Position numbers and translations under genes: made by a program. This document shows positions 32,812 to 42,357 of a DNA stretch of 64,000 nucleotides, piece by piece. Below the pieces are notes generated by a model. It saw nothing but the letters and a program-made list of their open reading frames with translations, searched no databases and was not told the origin of the DNA. How positions within the stretch are numbered: the stretch's first letter is position 1; each line of letters starts with the position of its first letter. Source of the stretch: JBBDWJ01 sp040902925 (GTDB lineage: Bacteria; Acidobacteriota; Terriglobia; Bryobacterales; UBA6623); the NCBI GenBank assembly GCA_040902925.1, contig JBBDWJ010000262.1, positions 1 to 64,000 on the forward strand, written 5' to 3'.

Positions 32812-34341
32812 GTGATCACTTTTCGCAAGGGAGGTGCATGGCTCACCTTTTCGCTGGCGGCTTCGAGCGGGATACTGCAGGTCCTGGCGTTCCCCCGTTT
32901 CCATATTCCGCTGCTGGCGGCGGTCGCCGTTACTCCGCTGCTGATGGCGCTGGCCTCCGAGCCTCGCCGCAAAAGGCAGTTTCTGCTGGGATGGCTGGCG
33001 GGCTCCATTTTTTGGGGCGGCTCCTGCTATTGGGTTTACGGCGTGATGCACGACTACGCGGATCTGACTGCTCCGGCAGCGGCCGCTATCTTTGCGGGCT
33101 TTTTTCTGGTCAAGGGGCTGCACCTGGGTTTTTTTTCTCTACTCGCCGCTCCCTTGCTGCGCGGCTTCTGGGCGATTCCAGCGGTCGCCGCGGCCTGGGT
33201 CGCGGTCGAGGGAACGCATCAGTACTTGGGCTTTACGTGGCTCCACCTGGGCAACGCCGCGGCGAGCATGGCGGTGCTTGCGCCGCTGGCGCCCTACACG
33301 GGCGTCTACGGTCTCTCGTTCGCCTTCGCCATGATGAACGTGGCCCTGACGTTGGTCCTCTTGCGGCGGCCCCGAAAAGATTTGCTCTGGGTGGCTGCGT
33401 TGCCGCTGCTCTATCTGCTGCCACCGCTGCCGAGTTCCCGCACCGGTGACGAGACGGTTCGGCTCGTGCAGCCGAATGTGCACCCGGATCTGCTGAAACA
33501 GGGTGGCTGGACCGCCGCTGCCGCCACCGACCACATGCGCCGCATGCAGGCCTTGTCGACGCAGCCGGGCGAGGTTTTCGACGGCGAGCCCCCCGAGCTG
33601 CTCGTCTGGCCCGAATACCCCGTGCCGGCCTATTTCTTCGACAACGAGAACTCGCGGCAATTCATGGAGCAGATCGCCCGCCAGAGTGGAGCACACTTCA
33701 TCTTCAACACGGTTGCGTACGAAGATGCCGAACGCCGGCATCCGCTCAACGGCGCGGTGACGCTGTCCCCATCCGGGGAGGTGGTGTCGCGCTATGCTAA
33801 AATTTTTTTAGTACCGTTCGGCGAATTTGTCCCCTGGCCTTTTTCCATTTTCATCGAAAAGATTACGCTCGAAGCCGGTGATTTCGTGCCCGGCCGCGAT
33901 GTTGCCGTGGCTCAGGTCGGGGAGCGCCGCGTCGGGACGTTTATCTGCTACGAGTCGGTTTTCGCCGGCGGCGTTCGCCGCTTCGTCGCCAACGGTGCGG
34001 AAGTGCTAATCAATATATCGAATGACAGTTGGTACGGCCCGACGGCGGCGCGCTTCCAGCACTTGTTGATCGCGCGCATGCGTGCCATGGAAAACTCGCG
34101 CTGGCTGTTGCGGGCGACCAATGACGGCATCACGACGATCATCAACCCGGCAGGGCAGCTTGTCGGGGCGCTGCCGTCGTATGAGCAAGGCATTCTCGAC
34201 GGCCGATTTAGCTACTCGAGCCATCTGACCTGGTTTACGCGATTCGGTGAGTGGTTTTGGTATCTGTCGATCGTGGCCAGCGCTGTGTTCCTGGCGATTC
34301 ACAAGCTTCGCGGCGGCGCTGCAGCCAGGCCGGCGCCGTAA
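32812..34341 (+). CDS. lnt: Apolipoprotein N-acyltransferase
   Basis: A 509-residue Lnt with six or seven N-terminal membrane helices and a periplasmic nitrilase-like domain from about residue 220. The catalytic triad segments are all present: Glu in LLVWPEYPVP, Lys in YAKIFLVPFGE and Cys in FICYESVF; SNDSWYG follows. Lnt adds the third acyl chain to diacyl lipoproteins in the inner membrane. GTG 32812 is the start. The 205-bp gap before it holds no gene. Confidence 0.93.
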   Translation: MITFRKGGAWLTFSLAASSGILQVLAFPRFHIPLLAAVAVTPLLMALASEPRRKRQFLLGWLAGSIFWGGSCYWVYGVMHDYADLTAPAAAAIFAGFFLVKGLHLGFFSLLAAPLLRGFWAIPAVAAAWVAVEGTHQYLGFTWLHLGNAAASMAVLAPLAPYTGVYGLSFAFAMMNVALTLVLLRRPRKDLLWVAALPLLYLLPPLPSSRTGDETVRLVQPNVHPDLLKQGGWTAAAATDHMRRMQALSTQPGEVFDGEPPELLVWPEYPVPAYFFDNENSRQFMEQIARQSGAHFIFNTVAYEDAERRHPLNGAVTLSPSGEVVSRYAKIFLVPFGEFVPWPFSIFIEKITLEAGDFVPGRDVAVAQVGERRVGTFICYESVFAGGVRRFVANGAEVLINISNDSWYGPTAARFQHLLIARMRAMENSRWLLRATNDGITTIINPAGQLVGALPSYEQGILDGRFSYSSHLTWFTRFGEWFWYLSIVASAVFLAIHKLRGGAAARPAP

Positions 34342-34393
34342 AATTGCGGCGCCAAACCCGATAAGAACGTACCTCGAACTCTGGATAAGGACA

Positions 34394-35525
34394 ATGACAA
34401 CACTAGACGAACTGGAACAGCAATTCTCCGAGCTGCGAGACGGCGCGCGCGTCATCCGGAGGTATCTTTGACCCCGCCGCCAACAAGCAAAAGCTGGCCG
34501 ACCTCGAAAAGCTGATCGAGAATCCTAACTTCTGGAACGATCAGAAAAAGAGCCAGGAAGTGATGCGCGAGCGCCGCCGGCTGCTCGATGTCCTCGAAAA
34601 TGACCAGGAGATGGAGCGGCGCGTCGGCGACCTGGAGACGTTTTTCGAGCTCGCCCATGAAGGCGAGGCGGTCGAGAAGGAAATTCGCGCCGAGCTGAAA
34701 ACACTCGAGCAACGCGTTCATGAAATCGAGACCAAGGCGCTGCTTTCCGGCGAAAACGACCATCGCAACGCGATCGTCGTGCTGCACCCGGGAGCGGGCG
34801 GCACCGAGGCCCAGGACTGGACCGAGATGCTGCTGCGCATGTACCTGCGATGGGCCGAGCGCGAAGGTTTCAAGGCAGAGGTCACCGACTCCCTCCCGGG
34901 CGAAGAAGCGGGCCTGAAATCCGCCACCTTCACCGTGGCCGGGGAAAACGCCTACGGGCTGCTGCGGGCGGAAATCGGCGTCCACCGCCTGGTGCGCATT
35001 TCTCCGTTCGACTCGGCGGCGCGCCGCCATACCTCGTTTGCTTCGGTGTTCGTTTATCCGGAGATCGACGACGAGATCAAGATCGACATCAAGACCGACG
35101 ATCTGCGTATCGATACTTACCGCGCGGGCGGCGCCGGCGGCCAGCACGTCAACATGACGGACTCGGCGGTGCGCATCACGCACCTGCCGACCAACATCGT
35201 AGTCACCTGCCAGAACGAGCGCTCGCAACACAAGAACAGGGCCACCGCTTTGAAGTTGCTGAAATCGCGCCTCTACGACCACGAAATGAAGAAGAAGCAG
35301 GTGGAGACGGACAAGCTCGAGGCATCGAAGGCCGACATCAACTTTGGCAGTCAGATCCGCAACTACGTTCTCGCGCCGTACCGCCTGGTCAAAGATCTGC
35401 GCAGCAAGCTGGAAACAGGCGACGTTGACCGCGTGCTCGACGGCGATTTAGGGGAGTTCATGCACGCTTACCTTGTTTTTCAGAAGACGGGTAGGCTGGC
35501 GGGCGCCGATCGCGATATGGAGTAA
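34394..35525 (+). CDS. prfB: Peptide chain release factor 2 (programmed +1 frameshift)
   Basis: The gene is read as 34394-34468 joined to 34470-35525, giving 376 residues. The first 25 codons (MTTLDELEQQFSELR..RRYL) end at CTT followed by an in-frame TGA at 34469-34471; slipping +1 continues as DPAANKQKLADLEK. The upstream GGAGG and CTT-TGA-C are the canonical RF2 autoregulatory signal. Downstream, SPF recognises UGA/UAA stop codons and GGQ (AGGAGGQHVNM) triggers peptide release. Reading only from the ATG at 34560 would miss the first 55 residues. Confidence 0.96.
34458..34472 (+). promoter_or_regulatory. prfB recoding site
   Basis: GGAGG (34458-34462), three spacer bases TAT, then CTT TGA C. 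The internal Shine-Dalgarno at this spacing promotes the +1 slip at CTT when RF2 is scarce. Confidence 0.95.
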
Positions 35526-35593
35526 CGGCGTCGGGTGAAGGGGCGCGCGGACGCAGGGTTCTTCCGTGGCTTCGCGGATGGCGGACAACCGCG

Positions 35594-35839
35594 CTAAAGG
35601 TAGCCCCAGAGCGCCACCGTACGCGCCGTCTCGGCGCAGGCGGGATGTTCGAGTTGGACCTCGGTGGGCATCCAGGTGGCCAGGTGTAACAGCCAATTCG
35701 AGACGTCCTCGATCACGAATTGCGTTTGCGAATTCGCTTTGGCTTCCACGCCGATTCGCGGCGCGAAAACACCTGCCAGGATCAGACAGAGCACGGCGAT
35801 CGCCAGCATTGCCCAGGAAGTGCGCTTCTCGCCGTTCAC
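35594..35839 (-). CDS. Hypothetical small exported or membrane protein
   Basis: An 81-residue frame starting at GTG 35839. Residues 9-27 are a hydrophobic helix (AMLAIAVLCLILAGVFAP) that could be a signal or an anchor; the rest (TQFVIEDVSNWLLHLATWMPTEVQ) is mixed with one Cys pair partner missing. An AAAGG lies close to the start, but spacing is short. I recognise no family. It is convergent with prfB; the codon pattern is compatible with coding but not decisive. Confidence 0.4.
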   Translation of the reverse strand: MNGEKRTSWAMLAIAVLCLILAGVFAPRIGVEAKANSQTQFVIEDVSNWLLHLATWMPTEVQLEHPACAETARTVALWGYL

Positions 35840-35994
35840 ACCTTTTTAGACGCTGCCTCCCCCGGACAGGTTAGTGGCCGATCGTAAACTCTAGGTTAAG
35901 ACGGGCCCAGAATCGCCGGCTAGGGGGCCGCCGGATCTAAACTGTTGATTCGTCGGCCTATTCGCGCGAAGATGATCTTGGGAAGGCTCGGCCC

Positions 35995-36225
35995 ATGGCG
36001 CTGAACGTGAAAACCTATTCCGGCTTCAAAGCCGACGAGCGCCCTATCGCATTTGAAATCGACGGGCGTTCGTATGAAGTCAGCGAACTTGTGGACCGCT
36101 GGTACGGGCCCGATTACGAATATTTCCGGGTGAGGGCCGACGATGGCAACACTTACATCCTGCGCTACGACCTCAGCGATCGCACCTGGAGCCTTACCGC
36201 GTACCGCCGGGAATCCGGATCGTAA
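35995..36225 (+). CDS. Conserved small hypothetical protein (Acidobacteria-type)
   Basis: A 76-residue, acidic, soluble protein with IAFEIDGRSYEVSELVDRWYGPDYEYFRVRADDGNTYILRYD, which looks like a small all-beta domain. GGAAGG sits 8-13 bases before ATG 35995, supporting translation. From memory similar short proteins with this DGRxYEVxE...WYGPD...YILR pattern occur in Acidobacteria and related phyla without assigned function. It is a monocistronic gene between prfB and the M1-like gene. Confidence 0.65.
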   Translation: MALNVKTYSGFKADERPIAFEIDGRSYEVSELVDRWYGPDYEYFRVRADDGNTYILRYDLSDRTWSLTAYRRESGS

Positions 36226-36303
36226 GGCCGCAAGCGCCCAACCGGCTTGCGCCTCGCCGATTACGCCGATTGGCGCAGTATGGTTCGCCGCTGATCGCAG
36301 GCG

Positions 36304-38313
36304 TCAGTAGATCCGCTCGGTGCGCCGGGGCCGGACGTAAGGGCTTTCCAGGTGTTTGCGGGCCTGGTCCTGCGCTCCTTGCGTGTTGTCGCGGGTGCGA
36401 ATCGCCAGTTGATACTCGTTGACCGCGCGCTCGCGCTGCCCGGTGACGTCGAAGATCCTGCCCAGGTTGATGTGCGACCACACTTCGGTCCAGGCGGGCT
36501 CCTGGTCGCCGTTCAACGATTCCCGAAACTCATTCGCCGCCGACTGAATGTTGTTCTGCAATTGGAACACCTCGCCGATGCGGTAGTGCGCCAGCGAGCT
36601 ATAGCGATTGATGTCGAGGGCTTTCTGGTATTCCGCGAGCGCCTCGTTGTAGTAGCCGTACTCGACCATCTGCTCGCCTTTGCGAATCGCGACCCGCACC
36701 CGAATGTTTTCGTCAAACCGCAGGATGTGGTTGTTCGGATCGAGAATCACCTTCTTGGGCTTTCCGAACGTGTCGATGGTGTAGTCGGAGGAGGTTCCCG
36801 CAACCTCAACGGTCTGGAATTCCGGCTCGCCTTCGGTTTCAATTTTCAGCTCGACGGGCATGCGGAAGGTGTCCATGTCTTGCCGGACTTTGCCGAGAAC
36901 GCGAAAACCCTTGCCATCGCCGAGCCGGTAGATCGTGTACTCCTGCGTGAACTCGGGCGTGCCGGTGGATTCCGTCCATTGAATGAAGAAAGACTGCAAA
37001 TCCTTGCCGCTGACGGTCTGCGCGATCTCCTGCAGATCGCGCGTGGTGACCGACTTCCATTCGAACTGATCGCGCATCTGCTTGAGCGTGGCGAAGAAGG
37101 CGTCGTCGCCGATCGTCCAGCGCAGCATGTGCATCACCATGGCGCCTTTGGCGCCCACGAGGGCTTCCATCTCGGGCGAAAAATCGGTCAGGCGTCCGGA
37201 CTGGATGATGGGAATATCCTCGTACGTCAACGACTCGATGCGAACGGCGGACAGGGCGTTTCCATAGGCTTCCTGGCCCTCGGTTTGTTCAATCTCGAGC
37301 AGAGACGAGTAGATCGCCAGACCCTCATCGAGCCAAAGGTGGTCGCGATTGCCAGGCGAGACGATCAGCCGCCACCACTGGTGGGCAACCTCGGTCGCCA
37401 GGGCGCGCCGGTTCACCACCGCTCCGATCGTATAAGGGCTGAGGAAGATGATCCCCGGAGCGGCGTAGGCTTCGGGCGAATATTCCGCGGTCTCGACCAG
37501 GGTCAGCGAGGATGAATATGGCGCGCCAAACTTGCCGCTGAAGAATTCGACGATCTCGCCGGTCGTCTCGCCATACTCGCGCGCCAGATCCGGCTCCACC
37601 GACTTGAAATACACCGCCGTGGCGATGCCGGCCCTTTCGGCCTTCAACGGCTCGTCGCGAACGATCGCGATGCTGCCAGGAAACGACGCTTGATTGAATT
37701 CGAAGCTGTGCGCGACGCGGCCGCCATCGCCCGCCTGAGTGCTGGAAAGACCGCTGCCGATCACGCGAAAACCCTCCGGCAGGGCGACTTGGATGCGAGC
37801 CGTGAATTGGTCCGCCGCGTAGCCGTTCACGGGAAACCAACGCCCCGGGTAGAGCAGAAACGAACGTTCGGGATCGATGGAAGCCAGGTTCAGGCCCTCG
37901 ACCGGCGAGTTCTCGTGACCTGCCAGGCGGCCGTCATACCGGAACGTCAACGAAACAGGCTCGCCTACCGGCAGCGTATCCGGGAAGCTGAGCCGGACAG
38001 TGGAATCCTGGCGGTAGCGCAGCGGGGAGAGGTCGGCGCCGTCCGCGGTTTTCACCGCGGTCACATTCAGCCCGTTATTCAGCTCGAAGATAACCTGATT
38101 GGTCGCCTCGCGGGGAATGAACTGAACTTCCACCGTGGCCGCGATGGTTTGCGCACTGGGCTCGATGACGGCCTGAATGTTGTACGACTGCACGTCGATC
38201 AGCGGACGCTGCTCTTGCGCGGGTAGGGCGCGCGCGCACCACACCACAATGGCGCAGGCCCAGGCGGCCTGGAGGACGTAGCGTTCCGGCTGGAACCAGC
38301 GCCGTTTTCTCAC
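36304..38313 (-). CDS. M1-aminopeptidase-like protein with degenerate zinc site and TPR tail
   Basis: 669 residues from GTG 38313, which overlaps the lpxB stop as GTGA, so it is translationally coupled to lpxB. A signal peptide (residues 12-32) precedes an M1-type beta sandwich and gluzincin domain. The expected HExxH-x18-E reads T307-E-V-A-H311 ... E330: the second His and distant Glu remain but the first zinc ligand is Thr, and the GAMEN exopeptidase loop is replaced by AYAAPG. The C-terminal 120 residues contain TPR-like repeats (GYYNEALAEYQKALDINRYSS). Likely a periplasmic pseudopeptidase or a chaperone-like protein. Confidence 0.8.
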   Translation of the reverse strand: MRKRRWFQPERYVLQAAWACAIVVWCARALPAQEQRPLIDVQSYNIQAVIEPSAQTIAATVEVQFIPREATNQVIFELNNGLNVTAVKTADGADLSPLRYRQDSTVRLSFPDTLPVGEPVSLTFRYDGRLAGHENSPVEGLNLASIDPERSFLLYPGRWFPVNGYAADQFTARIQVALPEGFRVIGSGLSSTQAGDGGRVAHSFEFNQASFPGSIAIVRDEPLKAERAGIATAVYFKSVEPDLAREYGETTGEIVEFFSGKFGAPYSSSLTLVETAEYSPEAYAAPGIIFLSPYTIGAVVNRRALATEVAHQWWRLIVSPGNRDHLWLDEGLAIYSSLLEIEQTEGQEAYGNALSAVRIESLTYEDIPIIQSGRLTDFSPEMEALVGAKGAMVMHMLRWTIGDDAFFATLKQMRDQFEWKSVTTRDLQEIAQTVSGKDLQSFFIQWTESTGTPEFTQEYTIYRLGDGKGFRVLGKVRQDMDTFRMPVELKIETEGEPEFQTVEVAGTSSDYTIDTFGKPKKVILDPNNHILRFDENIRVRVAIRKGEQMVEYGYYNEALAEYQKALDINRYSSLAHYRIGEVFQLQNNIQSAANEFRESLNGDQEPAWTEVWSHINLGRIFDVTGQRERAVNEYQLAIRTRDNTQGAQDQARKHLESPYVRPRRTERIY

Positions 38314-39479
38314 GACACCGCTACCGGCCCGGCTCCGACTGGATTGGGAAATCCTCGCATCTGCAACTTCTCGCATATCACCTCCGCGGCCCGCTCCGCA
38401 GCCGGCACGTCTCCTTGCAGGCTGTCTCGCACGCTCGCCAGCTCCCGCCTCATTTTCCTGCGCAGCGGCTCATCTTCCAAAAGGCGTCTGGCTTCGGCGG
38501 CAAGCCGTTCCCCGGTGCAATCCCCCTGGATCAACTCCGGAACAATGCGCCGGCCCGCCAGCAGGTTCACCATGCTGTAGAAGGGGACATTGACCAGAAA
38601 CTTGCCGACGAACCAAGTTGGGGCCGTGACGCGATAGAAAACCACCATCGGCGCACCGAAAAGCGCCGCCTCGACCGTCGCCGTGCCACTGGCCACCAGG
38701 GAGACGTCCGCGTGGGCCAGGGCGTCTTCCGTTTGGCCTTCGACTATTTGGACGACACCGCGCGGGATGCGTTCCCGAAAAAAACCTTCGGAAATGGTTG
38801 AGGCGGCGGGTAGTACGAAGTTCATCGGCCTCCACCGCCGCAGCCGCTCGACGGCGTCGGCGAGGGCAGGCATATGCCGCGCGGCCTCGGATTCCCGGCT
38901 GCCCGGCAACAGCGCCACTAGCGGGTCGGTGGTCGACAGCCCATAGCGGGTGAAAAACTCCTGCCGGGTCAGCGCCGGCTCGACGGTATCCGCCAGCGGG
39001 TGACCCACGAATGTCGTCGGCACCCGCCTTTCGCGGTAGTACTTCTCCTCGAACGGAAAGATGCAAAGCACGTGATTGACGATACGGCGGATCTTGTGGA
39101 TTCGCCACGGCCGCCACGCCCATACCTGCGGCGCCACGTAATAAAAGACGGGAATCCCCAAGCGGCGCAATTTTTGGGCCAGCGGGATATGGAACCCGGG
39201 CGCGTCGGTGACAATCGCCATTGCCGGGCGTTCGCGCCGGGCGACCTTGGTCAGGCGCAGCAGCCGCCGGTAGATCCGCGGGATGTGCCGCAGCACCTCA
39301 AAGACCCCGATCACGGTCAGCTCTTCGGCGCGCATCACCGGCCGCACGCCGATTTCTCGCAAGCACGGCCCGGCGCAGCCGAAGAACTCGGCATCGGGAA
39401 TACGGGCACGCAACGCCTCGACCAACTCGGCCGCGTAGCGGTCGCCCGAGGCTTCCCCGGCCGAAATCAAGATCTTCAT
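38310..39479 (-). CDS. lpxB: Lipid-A-disaccharide synthase
   Basis: A 389-residue GT19 glycosyltransferase. It opens with ILISAGEASGDRYAAELVEAL, the family signature, and contains GHPLADTV, LLPGSRESE and SGTATVEAALFGAPMVVFYR, which form the UDP-sugar site. LpxB joins UDP-2,3-diacylglucosamine with lipid X on the inner face of the cytoplasmic membrane to build lipid A. It is separated from the usual lpxD-fabZ-lpxA cluster and instead precedes an M1-like gene, with which it shares a 4-base overlap. Divergent from comEC. Confidence 0.95.
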   Translation of the reverse strand: MKILISAGEASGDRYAAELVEALRARIPDAEFFGCAGPCLREIGVRPVMRAEELTVIGVFEVLRHIPRIYRRLLRLTKVARRERPAMAIVTDAPGFHIPLAQKLRRLGIPVFYYVAPQVWAWRPWRIHKIRRIVNHVLCIFPFEEKYYRERRVPTTFVGHPLADTVEPALTRQEFFTRYGLSTTDPLVALLPGSRESEAARHMPALADAVERLRRWRPMNFVLPAASTISEGFFRERIPRGVVQIVEGQTEDALAHADVSLVASGTATVEAALFGAPMVVFYRVTAPTWFVGKFLVNVPFYSMVNLLAGRRIVPELIQGDCTGERLAAEARRLLEDEPLRRKMRRELASVRDSLQGDVPAAERAAEVICEKLQMRGFPNPVGAGPVAVS

Positions 39480-39552
39480 CGGTAACTCTTAGTGTACCGT
39501 CGAGGCGCCTGCATCTCGCCGGTCAGGCTGCTAAAATGGCGCTTATACCGGA

Positions 39553-42348
39553 ATGAAGCAGCCGCTGGTGGCGCCGCTGACGGCCCTGGCTGCGGGCATT
39601 TGGGCGGCGCGCTTCGCGACAATCACCCTTTCGGAAACGCTGTTTTCCGTCTCCTTACTGGCCGCGTTGGCCCTGGCCGCTCTGCGTCTGCGCGTGTGCG
39701 GCGCCGGATTTGCGGCCTGCCTGAGCGGCTTTTTCCTGGCCGGCGCGCTGCTGGCTTCTCTGCCCCGCCCGGGCGACCCTCTCGACGACCCTGCCCTGAT
39801 CACCAAGGTCCTGGACCGCGAGCAGGCCGACTTGCGAGACCCGATCCGGCTGCGGGGCTGGGTGCGGGAACCCCCAGTCGACCTCGGCGATTCCGACCGT
39901 TTCGTCCTGGAGGTGGAATCAATTTTTCGCGACACGCCGGTGCGGGGCGGAGTCCGCGTGACGGTGAATCGTTTTGCGGACGCGCCGCCGCTGCGGCTCG
40001 ACTACGGCCAGGGGGTGGAGTTCCTGGCCCGCCTTCGCCTGTTGCGTAACTTCCAGAATCCGGGCAGCTTTGACTTCGTCGGCTACCAGAACCGGCGGGG
40101 AGTTTTCGCGAGCGCCACGGTCCGCGCGGGCGTGCCGATCTTGGCTCCGGACGCCCACGGTTTGGAGGGCCATATTGTGGGCGGCTCTGCTCTGGGTGGC
40201 CCGGTTGTGGGCAGCCCCGTTGTGGGCGGTTACGGCGGCTCGCGGTGGGAGTCGGTGGTCTGGAGGGCCAGGCTGTGGGCCCGGGAGCGCTTTGCCTGGA
40301 TCGAAACCTGCTGCCCCAGCCGGGACGGCCGCGGCCCCACGACGGGTCAACGGGACGGGGCGGCTGAGCAAACCCGTTCCGCCCCGGCGGCGGGCATCCT
40401 GCGGGCAATGCTGTTGGGCGAGCGGGAGTCGCTTGACCGTCAGACGACGACGGATTTTCAACGCACCGGCGCCTATCACGTGCTCGTCATCTCCGGCCTG
40501 CACATCGGCCTGCTGGCGTTTGTGCTGCTGCGGGTTTTGCGCCTATTGTGGGTTCCGCGAGGCCTGGCCGCGGCCCTCACCGTGGTTTTGCTGGCGTTCT
40601 ACGCGCTCCTGGTTGGCGCCGGGACGCCGGTGCTGCGCGCCGCTTGGATGCTGGCGGCCTATCTCGTCACTACCTTGGTTTACCGCCAGCGCCGGGCGCT
40701 CAATGTGATCGCCGCGACGGCGTTCTTTTTCCTCGTGGCCGACCCGGACCTGCTGTTCGACGCCGGCTTCCAGTTGTCGTTCCTCGCTGTAGCCCTGATT
40801 GCGGGCGTCGCGGTTCCCCTTCTTGATACGACCACCGAGCCGCTTCGGATGGCGCTGCGCGACATCTGGAATACCGACCGCGACCTGCACTGCGTACCCG
40901 TGGTGGCCGGTCATCGGGTCGCTATCCGCACCTGGCTCGAGCCCCTGGCCGTTCTGACAGGTTTGCGCCGCACCTGGATCAGTTTTCCGGTGACCGCAGG
41001 TATGCGGGGGCTGGTTTGGGCCGCCGAGATGGCGGTGGTCTCGCTGATCATCCAGGCGGGTCTGGCGCTCCCGCTGGTGTTTCACTTTCAGAGATTTTCC
41101 GGGAGCGGCGTTTCGGCCAATCTGGCGATCGTGCCCCTTCTGTTTGTGGCCGTCCCGGTAGGCCTGGCGGCCTTGCTGACGGCGTGGGCGCCGCTTGCCC
41201 AAATCGCGCTCTGGGCAGCGGGAGCGATCAGCGCCGTCGTTGAATGGCACGCCAGCCATTTGCCGCTCGAGATCCGTGTTCCGCCGCCGCCCGTTTGGCT
41301 CGCTGTCTGCTTCGGTCTTTCGCTAGTGCTTGTCGTATTTTCGTTGGCGGCGGGGGCATCCACGCCGGGGTCGTCAGGCGCACCGCCGTCCGGTGCAGTC
41401 CGCCGCGGGCAATTGTTGGCCGCCGCCGTCAGCGTCGCGCTGCTTTTCTTACTCGTGTGGCACCCCTTCCCGCCCGATCTCACCGCCGGGCGAATGGAGC
41501 TGTCCATTCTCGACGTCGGCCAAGGCGATTCGCTTTTTGTCGCCTTTCCCGGCGGCCAAACGATGATCGTCGATGGCGGCGGGCAGCCGGATTTTCGAGA
41601 TCCCGGCGACCCCCCAACACGGCGGCAGCCGATCGATATCGGCGAGCTGGTTGTGTCGCCCTATCTTTGGTCGCGCTCCGTCAAAAGGCTCGACGTTGTC
41701 GCCGTGACCCACGCCGACGAAGACCATCTGGGGGGAATCCCCGCCTTGCTGCGCAATTTCGACGTCGGCGAACTGTGGCTGGGAGAAGCCACCTTCGCGG
41801 CGGAGTACGGCGGCATCGTGAATCTCGCGCGGGCGCGGGGGACCAGCCTACGACGCATTCACGAGGGTCAAAGCGAAGCGCTCGGCGGCGCGCAAATCGA
41901 GATTCTCGGACCTTCCCTGCCGCCCGCCGAAAGGCGCAATGACCAATCGCTTGTGTTGCGCCTTCGCTTTGGGCAGCAAAATTTTCTGTTGACCGGTGAT
42001 ATCGAGCAGGGCCGCGAAGACAGCCTGGCGGCGTCGGGCCGGCTGAGCCCGAGCTCATTCCTCAAGGTGGCCCACCACGGCAGCCGCAGTTCGTCCCAGC
42101 CAGAGTTTCTGCGGCGGGTTCGGCCGCTGTTTGCGATCATTTCCGCCGGGCCCGACAATTTCTATGGCCACCCTCACCCCGCGGTCATCCAACGGCTGGT
42201 CGAGGCGCGGGCGACGGTGCTGCGAACTGACGAAGAAGGCCTGATCTCGGTGGCGACTGACGGACGCCGCCTGTTCGTCGACACGTTCCGCCGGCGGAGC
42301 CTCCGCGGCGCGCCCGCTGGCGAGCTTGCGGTGGCCTCGGGCCGCTAA
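39553..42348 (+). CDS. comEC: ComEC/Rec2 DNA-uptake channel
   Basis: A 931-residue ComEC. N-terminal membrane helices and a DUF4131-type OB region are followed by the Competence domain (YHVLVISGLHIGLLAFVLLRVLR, GAGTPVLRAAWM) and a C-terminal metallo-beta-lactamase-like domain with THADEDHLGG near residue 719. ComEC takes single-stranded DNA across the inner membrane during transformation. Residues about 205-230 hold an in-frame Gly/Val repeat (VGGSALGGPVVGSPVVGG) not expected in the family. Other competence genes are not nearby. TGC-TAAAAT at 39528-39536 may be the promoter. Confidence 0.92.
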   Translation: MKQPLVAPLTALAAGIWAARFATITLSETLFSVSLLAALALAALRLRVCGAGFAACLSGFFLAGALLASLPRPGDPLDDPALITKVLDREQADLRDPIRLRGWVREPPVDLGDSDRFVLEVESIFRDTPVRGGVRVTVNRFADAPPLRLDYGQGVEFLARLRLLRNFQNPGSFDFVGYQNRRGVFASATVRAGVPILAPDAHGLEGHIVGGSALGGPVVGSPVVGGYGGSRWESVVWRARLWARERFAWIETCCPSRDGRGPTTGQRDGAAEQTRSAPAAGILRAMLLGERESLDRQTTTDFQRTGAYHVLVISGLHIGLLAFVLLRVLRLLWVPRGLAAALTVVLLAFYALLVGAGTPVLRAAWMLAAYLVTTLVYRQRRALNVIAATAFFFLVADPDLLFDAGFQLSFLAVALIAGVAVPLLDTTTEPLRMALRDIWNTDRDLHCVPVVAGHRVAIRTWLEPLAVLTGLRRTWISFPVTAGMRGLVWAAEMAVVSLIIQAGLALPLVFHFQRFSGSGVSANLAIVPLLFVAVPVGLAALLTAWAPLAQIALWAAGAISAVVEWHASHLPLEIRVPPPPVWLAVCFGLSLVLVVFSLAAGASTPGSSGAPPSGAVRRGQLLAAAVSVALLFLLVWHPFPPDLTAGRMELSILDVGQGDSLFVAFPGGQTMIVDGGGQPDFRDPGDPPTRRQPIDIGELVVSPYLWSRSVKRLDVVAVTHADEDHLGGIPALLRNFDVGELWLGEATFAAEYGGIVNLARARGTSLRRIHEGQSEALGGAQIEILGPSLPPAERRNDQSLVLRLRFGQQNFLLTGDIEQGREDSLAASGRLSPSSFLKVAHHGSRSSSQPEFLRRVRPLFAIISAGPDNFYGHPHPAVIQRLVEARATVLRTDEEGLISVATDGRRLFVDTFRRRSLRGAPAGELAVASGR

Positions 42349-42357
42349 AATGGCCCT

